DNA of 5,461 nt, taken from contig JARKOR010000002.1 of the NCBI GenBank assembly GCA_029975625.1, forward strand, positions 1-5,461, given 5' to 3'. The stretch is from Nanosynbacter sp. Its GTDB lineage: Bacteria > Patescibacteriota > Saccharimonadia > Saccharimonadales > Saccharimonadaceae. The translations under genes were made by a program, and so were the position numbers. Within the stretch, counting starts at the first letter, position 1; each line of letters begins with the position of its first letter. The notes beneath the pieces were generated by a model. The model did no database searches, was not told where the DNA came from, and worked only from the letters and a program-made list of their open reading frames with translations. Shown piece by piece: positions 1 to 5,351 of this stretch.

Positions 1-305
1 CGCCTTTTATTGGTAATGCGTTTATATCGTTTTTTGACCTCGAAAAAGACCACTTCCCCCTCATGAAATGGCCGATACGAACGAAGCCGCAGCTTCTCTT
101 TATACACCACCGGCTTTGTCGTGCTATGCCGAATAAGCGCACGATCCTCCGTGTCGATATATAAGTTATACAGCCGGTACGCCTGACCTTGGTTATTATG
201 AATATCAAGCCGCATATGTCTTGTTATCTCTGGCAGCATCGACATATATTGCGCCTTTGTAATGACAAACTTTAGTTCTTGGCGATTAAATACTTCAATT
301 GCCAT
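1..305 (-). CDS. VTC-domain protein (polyphosphate polymerase type), N-terminal fragment
   Basis: About 101 residues are visible; the C-terminus lies beyond the left edge. The start matches the VTC family (MAIEVFNRQELKFVIT...), followed by a conserved NLYIDT segment (47-52), the basic strand YKEKLRLRSY (68-77), and FFEVKKRYK (87-95). VTC domains adopt the triphosphate tunnel fold, in which Lys/Arg residues on inward-facing strands bind phosphate; here K12, R73, R75 and K91/K92 are plausible candidates and E89 a metal-site candidate. In characterised eukaryotic members the domain makes polyphosphate from ATP; bacterial members are mostly annotated by similarity only, so the activity is inferred. 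The ATG at 305-303 is chosen because an in-frame stop lies a few codons upstream and an AGG sits 9 nt before it. It lies downstream of rpoD on the same strand, 82 bp away, with a candidate promoter of its own in the gap. Confidence 0.88.
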   Translation of the reverse strand, partial: MAIEVFNRQELKFVITKAQYMSMLPEITRHMRLDIHNNQGQAYRLYNLYIDTEDRALIRHSTTKPVVYKEKLRLRSYRPFHEGEVVFFEVKKRYKRITNKR

Positions 306-340
306 ATGTATATACCTGGTTTATCGTGTTCATAGAGCCG

Positions 341-346
341 AGTATA
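341..346 (-). promoter_or_regulatory. candidate -10 element for the VTC-domain gene
   Basis: On the minus strand TATACT lies between rpoD and the VTC-domain gene. It has no TG extension and no clear -35 box. A start about 7 nt downstream would fall at about 333, giving a leader of roughly 28 nt that contains an AGG Shine-Dalgarno-like triplet. It also places an out-of-frame ATG at the very 5' end of the transcript (see findings). Weak evidence, based on one hexamer. I see no hairpin-plus-T-tract terminator for rpoD in the 306-387 gap, only a bare T-run, so read-through from the dnaG-rpoD operon is also possible. Confidence 0.35.
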
Positions 347-387
347 TGCGGTAAAACTGTAAAAAAGCTGTAATTTTGGTGATTTTG

Positions 388-1347
388 CTATTGCAGATAT
401 TCGTAAAGCTTCTTCGCATCTTTGTGCTTGCGAAGTTTTGCCAACGCTTTTGCTTCAATTTGTCGGATACGCTCGCGAGTAACAGCAAACTCCTGCCCCA
501 CCTCTTCAAGGGTGTGGCTTTTTCCTGTATCAAGCCCAAAACGCATGCGCACAATCTTTTGCTCGCGATCACTCAAGCTCGAAAGGACCTCTTGAACCTT
601 TTCTTTTAAAAGCTGGTTAGTGGCCGAATCTTCCGGCGAAATGGTATCCTCGTCCTCAATGAAATCACCCAAAACCGACTCTTCTTCATCGCCATCGCGC
701 CCCACGCCCGCATCGAGCGAAGAGATATCCTGCTTGATTTTAATAACGTATTCGATTTTCTCCGGCTCCATTTCGAGTTCTTTGGCAAGTTCTTCAATAG
801 TCGGCTCGCGGTTTAATTCCTGAGTCATGCGCCGCTGAGTGCGAAGCAGCTTATTGATCGTCTCAACCATATGCACAGGGATACGAATCGTCCGCGCCTG
901 ATCAGCAATCGCGCGGGTAATCGCTTGGCGAATCCACCAAGTGGCATACGTGCTAAATTTAAAACCTTTGTCCGGATCAAACTTTTCTACGGCGCGCAAC
1001 AGGCCAGTATTACCTTCTTGAATCAAATCCAAGAAATCAAGACCACGCCCAGAATACCGCTTAGCAATCGACACGACAAGGCGCATATTCGCCTCAGCCA
1101 TCTTGTCCTTAGCCTTTTTGTCGCCCGCAATGACCCGCTGAGCCAGTTCAAGCTCCTCTTCAGAGCTCAGCAGTGGAATCTTACCAATCTCACGCAAGTA
1201 CAGGCGCACTGAGTCGTCCGATACATCATCAAGATACTGCTCCGAAGCTATCGCATTGAGATCTTCTACGTCATCTTCAGTCTCTACATCGTCGAAATCC
1301 GGTTCATCAAAATCATCGGCTGGAAGTATTGGTTTATCGTCGCTCAC
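388..1347 (-). CDS. rpoD: primary RNA polymerase sigma factor (sigma-70 family)
   Basis: A 319-residue housekeeping sigma factor that directs RNA polymerase to promoters. After an acidic, low-complexity tail (1-45), standing where a full region 1.1 would be, comes region 1.2 (about 45-77: [16 protein letters not shown]). Regions 2.1-2.4 (about 80-150) include the -10 recognition and melting helix [15 protein letters not shown]. Region 3.0 has [13 protein letters not shown], with H159 and E162 at the positions that read the extended -10 TG in E. coli RpoD. Region 3.1-3.2 follows, then region 4 (257-308) with the -35 helix-turn-helix [13 protein letters not shown]. The length is typical of compact primary sigmas and well below E. 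coli RpoD. The start is GTG at 1347-1345; it overlaps the dnaG stop by 4 nt (GTGA) and has a strong Shine-Dalgarno 5 nt upstream. It is co-transcribed with dnaG, as in the macromolecular-synthesis operon, but no rpsU is seen. Confidence 0.98.
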   Translation of the reverse strand: MSDDKPILPADDFDEPDFDDVETEDDVEDLNAIASEQYLDDVSDDSVRLYLREIGKIPLLSSEEELELAQRVIAGDKKAKDKMAEANMRLVVSIAKRYSGRGLDFLDLIQEGNTGLLRAVEKFDPDKGFKFSTYATWWIRQAITRAIADQARTIRIPVHMVETINKLLRTQRRMTQELNREPTIEELAKELEMEPEKIEYVIKIKQDISSLDAGVGRDGDEEESVLGDFIEDEDTISPEDSATNQLLKEKVQEVLSSLSDREQKIVRMRFGLDTGKSHTLEEVGQEFAVTRERIRQIEAKALAKLRKHKDAKKLYEYLQ

Positions 1348-3077
1348 ATTTTCTCCTTTATCAGCGTATTAATGTGACGACGCAAGGACTCCGCCAGCGA
1401 ATCATCGCCCAAATCCTCGGCTTCACGTAGCTGATTAATTAGTTGCTGTTTTTTGATTTCCCGGTGTTTTGTTATGATTTGCTTGATGACGCGCGCCATC
1501 TCTGTCTGGAATTCCTGTGGCTCCCAGTTAGCATAACGCGTCTCGCTTTTCAACAATACTATTTTTACATACTCAGCAATATTTTGCAACTCCTTCGGGA
1601 TGTCATCACTAATGTTTTCTGAGTAATGTTGTAAAAATAACAATAGGTTTTTTCCTTTTTCCGTTTCTATCATATCGGGCGTGAGAGCAGCTAACCACCG
1701 GCGGGTTGAAGGCTCAATAAGTGCGATACCAAGCGCCGCATCTTCAAGATCGGCGGAAGGCGGCCGAGGAGTCTCCTTCGCAACCGCGGTTTTACGCAAT
1801 CGAGGCGCATCCTTTGACTCAGTAGACATCTTTTCCTCAAGCGCCGCCAGCGACGCCCCGCTTAGTTTTTGTACCATATGCAGGTAATAATCCTTCTCCA
1901 CAGCGTCACCCAACGACCGCACCAAACCAAGCGCTCTCGTCGTGAACCGCCGCCGCCCCTCCGCCGACTTCAGATTTTCACGTTGCTCATATTGATGAAT
2001 AACCCATTCGACCGCCGGCACCGCCGCATCGATTGCCTGGCTCCAGAGCTTCGGCTCTTGCTGAATCAGCTCATCGGGATCTTTCGCTCCAGCTGGCAAT
2101 GTGACAACTTCCAAATCAACGCCGACATTTTGCGCCAGACCGATTGCTCGCTCCGTTGCCGCCAGCCCCGCTTTATCCCCATCAAAAGCTAGGCGAATAC
2201 GGCGCGTCAACCGAGATAACGCCTTAATATGCTGCTCGGTCATTGCCGTCCCCGCAGTCGCCACCACGTGTTTGACGCCCACCTGGTGCGAGCTAATCAC
2301 GTCAAGGTTCCCCTCAACGATAACCACACTATCTTCCTTACGGATAGCTTCCTTTGCCTGAAAAAGCCCAAAAATATGACGAGATTTATCGAAAAGCACC
2401 GTCTGCGGCGTGTTAAGATACTTTGGCGCTTTCGGATCATCCCGGATAATTCGCCCCGTAAAACCCACAAGCCCGCCTGTCCCATCGCTCAACGCCACCA
2501 CCATGCGCCCGCGAAACAAATCTCCGCCAAACCGGTTTGTCAGCCCGGCATCATGCAGCTCTTGACGAGTAAATCCACGCTTCGTGAGAACCGTGACGAG
2601 AGTTGCCGAGCTATCGGGCGCAAAACCGATATTAAATTCCTCTATTATCTGTCTGCCCAAACCTCGCTTTTTCGTGACATACGTCAGCGCCTCAGGCGTA
2701 CGTACCAACGCCTGTTGAAAAAACCTGCCCGCAAGCTCCAACGCCTCGCGCGCGCGCGCTTTACGCTTAGCATATTTTCCATCATCGCCGGAAAACAACG
2801 CCAAATCAACCCCTGCTCGGCGCGCAAGATGCTCAAGCGCCTGACGAAACTCCATACCCTCCATGAGCATAACAAAGCTAAACACATCTCCGCCCTTACC
2901 AGAGGAAAAATCATGCCAAATCTGTTTGTCGGGACTAACGATAAAACTCGGCGTACGCTCGTCAGTAAAAGGACTTAAGCCCTTAAAATTGCGCCCCGTG
3001 CGTTTGAGCTGTACATACTCGCCAACCACATCCTCAATCGCCAGCCGCGCCCTGACTTCCTCTTTTGCGTCCTGCAT
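1344..3077 (-). CDS. dnaG: DNA primase DnaG with degenerate zinc-binding domain
   Basis: A 577-residue replicative primase that makes RNA primers at the fork. The N-terminal CHC2 domain is about 1-95, but the four usual zinc ligands are absent: CPFH reads SPFT (S35, T38) and HCFGC reads HDFSS (D56, S59). The surrounding fold-defining residues (RTPSF 41-45, GGDVFSF 62-68) are kept. The catalytic core (about 120-370) has the primase motif LFRGRMV (187-193), a KYLNTP segment (219-224), and a TOPRIM domain with VEGNLDVI (254-261; E255, D259), FDGD (298-301; D299, D301) and KDPDE (332-336). These match the metal-binding acidic residues of E. coli DnaG. The C-terminal 200 residues are mostly helical and diverged, as expected for the helicase-binding region. 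The ATG at 3077 follows an extended -10 by exactly 6 nt, suggesting a leaderless mRNA. The stop overlaps rpoD by 4 nt. Confidence 0.98.
   Translation of the reverse strand: MQDAKEEVRARLAIEDVVGEYVQLKRTGRNFKGLSPFTDERTPSFIVSPDKQIWHDFSSGKGGDVFSFVMLMEGMEFRQALEHLARRAGVDLALFSGDDGKYAKRKARAREALELAGRFFQQALVRTPEALTYVTKKRGLGRQIIEEFNIGFAPDSSATLVTVLTKRGFTRQELHDAGLTNRFGGDLFRGRMVVALSDGTGGLVGFTGRIIRDDPKAPKYLNTPQTVLFDKSRHIFGLFQAKEAIRKEDSVVIVEGNLDVISSHQVGVKHVVATAGTAMTEQHIKALSRLTRRIRLAFDGDKAGLAATERAIGLAQNVGVDLEVVTLPAGAKDPDELIQQEPKLWSQAIDAAVPAVEWVIHQYEQRENLKSAEGRRRFTTRALGLVRSLGDAVEKDYYLHMVQKLSGASLAALEEKMSTESKDAPRLRKTAVAKETPRPPSADLEDAALGIALIEPSTRRWLAALTPDMIETEKGKNLLLFLQHYSENISDDIPKELQNIAEYVKIVLLKSETRYANWEPQEFQTEMARVIKQIITKHREIKKQQLINQLREAEDLGDDSLAESLRRHINTLIKEKM
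1353..1359 (-). promoter_or_regulatory. strong ribosome binding site for rpoD
   Basis: The minus strand reads AAAGGAG followed by AAAAT and the GTG start at 1347, a near-perfect anti-16S match at 5-nt spacing inside the last codons of dnaG. It supports GTG as the rpoD start, since the overlapping ATG (1349-1347) is followed at once by TGA. It also shows that this organism uses Shine-Dalgarno initiation for operon-internal genes. Confidence 0.85.
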
Positions 3078-3083
3078 AGTACT

Positions 3084-3092
3084 ATTGTATCA
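3084..3092 (-). promoter_or_regulatory. extended -10 promoter for dnaG-rpoD, predicted leaderless
   Basis: The minus strand reads TGATACAAT, then AGTACT, then the dnaG ATG at 3077. The TGn extension plus a good -10 hexamer fits an extended -10 promoter, and 6-nt spacing puts transcription start at or next to the ATG. No TTGACA-like -35 lies 16-18 nt upstream. An AGAGGTGA at 3097-3090 overlaps the element and resembles a Shine-Dalgarno, but it is about 12 nt from the ATG and would lie outside a transcript starting here. Confidence 0.65.
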
Positions 3093-3206
3093 CCTCTGGA
3101 GGTAAAGGCATCGGTAATAGCTAGGAATGCACCGGACCGGGGATGAAGATTCGGCAGTAGGTTTTATCACCAGCGCCACCCGCATTTCCCGACGTATAAC
3201 CTGTAT

Positions 3207-3222
3207 TCGAGAAAGAACTCGA
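3207..3222. repeat. short inverted repeat upstream of the 3246 gene, possible operator
   Basis: TCGAG and CTCGA form perfect 5-bp arms around AAAGAA. The centre is about 31 bp upstream of the ATG, overlapping where a -35 box would lie, a usual place for an operator. Arms this short occur often by chance, so the regulatory reading is a guess. Confidence 0.3.
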
Positions 3223-3230
3223 CACGGTTA

Positions 3231-3239
3231 TGTTAAAAT
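3231..3239 (+). promoter_or_regulatory. extended -10 promoter of the membrane-protein gene, predicted leaderless
   Basis: TGTTAAAAT is followed by AGAATC and then the ATG at 3246, the same layout and 6-nt spacing as at dnaG. No clear -35 hexamer and no Shine-Dalgarno precede the ATG. Confidence 0.65.
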
Positions 3240-3245
3240 AGAATC

Positions 3246-3899
3246 ATGGAACCGAACCAACCTTATCAACCGGCACCAAGTGGCATCGACTATCTTTACC
3301 AGATAGCCCCGCCGCCGCAACCGAGCGGACCGAGCAAAAAAGCCAAGATTATCATGGGAATTATGGTATTTGTCGGCGTCGCGCTTCTGGGTCTTATTCT
3401 TTTCTTGGCAACCACGCAATCATCCGACACAGGACCAAGCCCTATCAAAATTGCCGCGCGACTCCAAAAAATGCAGACAATTAGCCAAACCTACACGAAA
3501 AAACTTCATGGTACAGAGATCCAAGATGCAAATAGTTCTCTGGGCGCGGTCCTAGCAACCGCCAACCAATCCATCGCGGCACCACTTACCGCCTACGGCA
3601 TTGACGCTAAAAAGCAAGCAAAGGCAATCGCCGACCTCGATCCAAGCGACGAACTAATCACCGAGCTCAATGACGCCTACCTCAACGCACAACTTGACGA
3701 CATCTATGCGAGAGAGATGTATTTCATGATCGAGGACACTATGGTCATGATAAACAGCGTATACAAGCAGACCAAAGTCGATGACATGAAAGAGTTTCTC
3801 AAAAAAACCTACGAGGACTTCACTACTCTAAAGAAGCGCTTTGGGGCATTAACCGGAGCGACCGAAACAGTAACCTCAGAAGAAGAAACCGCCAGTTAA
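3246..3899 (+). CDS. single-pass membrane protein of unknown function
   Basis: 217 residues that I cannot assign to a named family. In order: a proline- and tyrosine-rich N-terminal tail (1-30, with DYLYQIAPPPQP), a positive patch (K31, K32, K34), one strongly hydrophobic transmembrane segment (about 35-56, IIMGIMVFVGVALLGLILFL), a Ser/Thr/Pro linker (57-66), and a mainly alpha-helical, Lys- and Asp-rich soluble domain (67-203), ending in an acidic Thr/Ser tail. By the positive-inside rule the short tail is cytoplasmic and the large domain is outside. There is no signal-peptidase or lipobox site, so it is probably anchored rather than secreted. From memory, DYLxQIAP-like N-terminal tails recur in Saccharibacteria membrane proteins; this is not checked. 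It is transcribed divergently from dnaG, and its stop shares the TTAA palindrome with the convergent mmcQ-like gene. Confidence 0.87.
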   Translation: MEPNQPYQPAPSGIDYLYQIAPPPQPSGPSKKAKIIMGIMVFVGVALLGLILFLATTQSSDTGPSPIKIAARLQKMQTISQTYTKKLHGTEIQDANSSLGAVLATANQSIAAPLTAYGIDAKKQAKAIADLDPSDELITELNDAYLNAQLDDIYAREMYFMIEDTMVMINSVYKQTKVDDMKEFLKKTYEDFTTLKKRFGALTGATETVTSEEETAS

Positions 3900-4231
3900 T
3901 CTTTCACCAGCTCATAACTCAGCCGCGCCAAGTCGAAAATCTCGTCGTCCGTCAATTGCCCGGAGCAAATGATTGTGTTCCAATGTTTCTTGTTCAAGTG
4001 ATACCCCGCCAACACCGTCTCGTACTTTTCGCGTAGATTTTGCGCGAGCAGCGGATCGCACTTCAGACTCACGCGCAGCGGCTTTGAATTCTCCTGGACA
4101 AGCGCGAGCATTTTTCCCGCCCCATCATTCTCCTTGCCAAATTTATACACCGCCGTCCCCTCGCCAAACGGATAATCCAGCCACACGCCAGGCAAACTAA
4201 GAATGAATTGTTCGAATTGTTTATGGGTCAT
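3896..4231 (-). CDS. MmcQ/YjbR family protein (CyaY-like fold)
   Basis: 111 residues, the usual full length for this family. Recognisable blocks are LPGVWLDYPFGEGTAVYKFG (13-32), VSLKCDP (54-60), GYHLNKKHWNTI (76-87) and the C-terminal SYELV (105-109). These proteins are often named DNA-binding from the fold of E. coli YjbR, but the molecular role is not established, so I do not assert one. The ATG at 4231-4229 overlaps the orn stop by 4 nt (ATGA), and a good Shine-Dalgarno lies 5 nt upstream, so it is very likely translated with orn from one transcript. The stop TAA shares the TTAA palindrome with the converging plus-strand gene. Confidence 0.92.
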   Translation of the reverse strand: MTHKQFEQFILSLPGVWLDYPFGEGTAVYKFGKENDGAGKMLALVQENSKPLRVSLKCDPLLAQNLREKYETVLAGYHLNKKHWNTIICSGQLTDDEIFDLARLSYELVKD

Positions 4232-4761
4232 ACTTTCACCTTCTTCAAATAATACTGTAGCTCCTGGATACTTCCCTGGATGTCGTCGAGCGCGCGGTGA
4301 GCCTCGGGTTTAGCGAATTTTTTCTTGTACTTTCCTTCAAACACCACCTTCCAGGCGCTGACATCCAGCATGCGGTAATGAAGCCGAGCATTCAGCCGCG
4401 GCCATTCGTTCTCAATAAATTTGCGGTCCTGGTGAATTGAGTTACCAGCCAGGAGCACTTTTTCTTCGTCCGCAAAATTTTGGTCGATAAACTCCAACAA
4501 CTCATGCTCCACCGCTCGGCAAGCCTTACCAGTCTCATTTTGCGTCATAAGCGCCTCGCGCACGCTCGAATATTTTTCCCAAAAATCTCCGACCATCCGC
4601 TGTTTCATCAGCCGCACGCTCACTTTTTGCACCGCCTCAAACCGCGCCACTTCCCGAAAATCCCAATCTGTCGCAATCGCCGCCACCTCCAAAATCCGGT
4701 CCTTCCCCGGCTCCAACCCCGTCATCTCCAGATCCACCCATAATAATTTCGCTTTTGTCAT
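4228..4761 (-). CDS. orn: oligoribonuclease (DEDDh 3'-5' exoribonuclease)
   Basis: 177 residues from the chosen start, close to E. coli Orn (181). Orn degrades di- to short oligoribonucleotides left by RNA decay, in the cytoplasm. The DEDDh signature is complete: DLEMTGL (10-16; D10, E12), NSIHQDRKF (107-115; D112) and AHRALDDI (154-161; H155, D159/D160). The family segments HYRMLDVSAWK (128-138) and the helical C-terminus are also present. An in-frame ATG at 4770 would add three residues (MKN), but its AT belongs to the -10 hexamer TATAAT. The ATG at 4761-4759, 7 nt after that hexamer, is therefore the likelier start (MTKAKLLWVDLE, as in other Orn proteins). The gene heads an operon with the overlapping mmcQ-like gene. 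c-di-GMP turnover, a role of Orn elsewhere, cannot be judged from this window. Confidence 0.96.
   Translation of the reverse strand: MTKAKLLWVDLEMTGLEPGKDRILEVAAIATDWDFREVARFEAVQKVSVRLMKQRMVGDFWEKYSSVREALMTQNETGKACRAVEHELLEFIDQNFADEEKVLLAGNSIHQDRKFIENEWPRLNARLHYRMLDVSAWKVVFEGKYKKKFAKPEAHRALDDIQGSIQELQYYLKKVKV
4237..4242 (-). promoter_or_regulatory. ribosome binding site for the mmcQ-like gene
   Basis: The minus strand reads AAGGTG, then AAAGT, then the ATG at 4231. The 5-nt spacing within the 3' end of orn fixes this ATG as the start. It is the second operon-internal Shine-Dalgarno in the window. Confidence 0.75.
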
Positions 4762-4768
4762 ATTTTTC

Positions 4769-4777
4769 ATTATATCA
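4769..4777 (-). promoter_or_regulatory. extended -10 promoter for orn operon, predicted leaderless
   Basis: The minus strand reads TGATATAAT, a consensus extended -10, followed by 7 nt and the ATG at 4761. An upstream in-frame ATG (4770) overlaps the hexamer itself and so would lie outside a transcript starting about 7 nt downstream. No -35 match is seen in the AT-rich sequence upstream. Confidence 0.7.
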
Positions 4778-4787
4778 CAGATAGCTA

Positions 4788-4815
4788 TTGATTTTATATA
4801 TATTTATAGTACAAT
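4788..4815 (+). promoter_or_regulatory. candidate -35/-10 promoter for the orphan gene at 4874
   Basis: TTGATT (4788-4793), 16 nt, then TACAAT (4810-4815) on the plus strand, back to back with the orn promoter in an AT-rich stretch. Transcription would start near 4822, leaving a leader of about 50 nt that holds the hairpin at 4831-4849. This differs from the other primary starts in the window, which use an extended -10 directly at the ATG. In AT-rich DNA such hexamers arise easily. Confidence 0.4.
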
Positions 4816-4830
4816 ATAAATATTCGAGCC

Positions 4831-4849
4831 AGTCTGGAGCGTCCAGATT
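4831..4849 (+). other. hairpin in the predicted 5' leader of the orphan gene
   Basis: TCTGGA-GCG-TCCAGA is a perfect 6-bp inverted repeat, extended by one G-U and one A-U pair to 8 bp with a 3-nt loop. It lies just downstream of the candidate promoter and 24 nt before the GTG start. There is no T-run after it, so it is not an intrinsic terminator. It could be an RNA leader structure or a protein-binding palindrome. Confidence 0.45.
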
Positions 4850-4873
4850 TGAGCAAGAAGAAAGGGTGGGAAT

Positions 4874-5236
4874 GTGTACAACACTACACGTCCCAATTGG
4901 CGAAGAGTCCAGGTTAGGAAGTTCCAGCCGAACGACCAGCAGGTAGCCATCTGCCAGAGACGCATTCTTGGCGTCTTTGGCAAGAAGGGCGTCATCCGCG
5001 TTGGCGGATACGAGGAACTCATCCAAGTTCTTCGCCGGCAGGTCTTCAATAGGGACCAGGGCCTCGGTCGGTACGAGAACAAAGAGTTTGACACGACTCT
5101 TCGAGTCGCCGTTAATCAGCTCATGGGCACGGGGGCTGTCGTCTTTGACGAGACGACCTTCTGCTACTGCCGCCCAGGAGTCTCTAGCAGGCCTAAGCAA
5201 AAGCCCCACAGGCGGGCCGCCTATCGCGCGGCGTAG
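4874..5236 (+). CDS. orphan small basic protein, possibly nucleic-acid binding
   Basis: 120 residues from a GTG start; I recognise no family. It is strongly basic (about 23 Arg/Lys against 9 Asp/Glu) and rich in Gln, with Cys at 27, 97 and 99 and a very basic tail (106-120, RPKQKPHRRAAYRAA). The middle (about 45-100) alternates likely helices (YEELIQVLRRQVF, TTLRVAVNQLM) with a likely beta hairpin (GAVVFDETTFCYC), which resembles a winged-helix layout; this is a guess from pattern only. Codons are strongly C/G-ending (CAG, AAG, GTC, GAC, TAC), unlike the neighbours, suggesting either high expression or foreign origin. The GTG is the only usable start after an in-frame stop at 4850-4852, with a weak purine-rich site (AAAGGGTGG) before it. 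It is flanked by a 5' hairpin and a 3' stem-loop. An antisense frame is also open across most of it, so coding status is likely but unproven. Confidence 0.6.
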   Translation: MYNTTRPNWRRVQVRKFQPNDQQVAICQRRILGVFGKKGVIRVGGYEELIQVLRRQVFNRDQGLGRYENKEFDTTLRVAVNQLMGTGAVVFDETTFCYCRPGVSSRPKQKPHRRAAYRAA

Positions 5237-5249
5237 TTATGTAGTTGTA

Positions 5250-5321
5250 TGCATGCCGAGCAGTAAGTAAGATAGAATAGCCCTATTGGGGTGACTCTAC
5301 TGAACACTGCTCGGCAATGCA
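5250..5321 (+). other. large stem-loop between the orphan gene and pyrH
   Basis: TGCAT-GCCGAGCAGT (5250-5264) pairs with ACTGCTCGGC-A-ATGCA (5306-5321): 15 base pairs interrupted by a single bulged A. Inside, AGTA (5266-5269) can pair with TACT (5298-5301), and CCC (5281-5283) with GGG (5288-5290) around TATT. It starts 14 nt after the orphan stop codon and ends 15 nt before the pyrH extended -10. There is no T-tract after it, so it is not a standard intrinsic terminator. It may be an mRNA 3'-end structure, a small structured RNA, or a paired protein-binding site. Confidence 0.6.
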
Positions 5322-5336
5322 GCCTGATTAGTCCTA

Positions 5337-5345
5337 TGTTACACT
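5337..5345 (+). promoter_or_regulatory. extended -10 promoter for pyrH, predicted leaderless
   Basis: TGTTACACT is followed by AATACT and the pyrH ATG at 5352, the same 6-nt spacing as at dnaG and the 3246 gene. No Shine-Dalgarno lies in the preceding 20 nt and no -35 match is seen. Confidence 0.6.
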
Positions 5346-5351
5346 AATACT

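Larger units (their letters stand above)
3078..3245. other. divergent intergenic region between dnaG and the membrane-protein gene
   Basis: A 168-bp gap with start signals at both edges: the dnaG extended -10 at the left and the extended -10 of the plus-strand gene at the right. Between them lie a tandem ACCGG repeat (3131-3140) and a 5-bp inverted repeat TCGAG-(6)-CTCGA (3207-3222). I find no RNA gene or convincing small reading frame. Confidence 0.6.

Noticed and set aside
360..387. Intrinsic terminator for rpoD
   Set aside because: There is a T-run on the minus strand but no stable GC stem before it.
2229..2978. Plus-strand 249-residue reading frame antisense to dnaG
   Set aside because: It lies wholly within the unmistakable dnaG gene, and its Arg/Lys/His-rich composition is typical of an antisense shadow.
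3090..3097. AGAGGTGA as Shine-Dalgarno of dnaG
   Set aside because: The spacing of about 12 nt is long, and it overlaps the extended -10 so would not be transcribed from that promoter. It remains an alternative if the real start of transcription is further upstream.
4775..5209. Minus-strand reading frame of 144 residues as a gene
   Set aside because: It is the exact mirror frame of the plus-strand orphan gene, has a GTG start without a ribosome site, and its last 15 or so residues are encoded by AT-rich DNA that carries the promoters.
5255..5316. tRNA-like sequence: 7-bp acceptor-like stem with a discriminator A, and a D-arm-like stretch on the minus strand
   Set aside because: The span is only 62 nt, no T-arm with TTCRA or credible anticodon arm can be formed, and the stem continues past 7 bp.
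4801..5340. Large structured RNA such as RNase P RNA, tmRNA or 6S RNA
   Set aside because: None of the conserved blocks of RNase P RNA or tmRNA is present, and the middle of the region shows clear codon structure.
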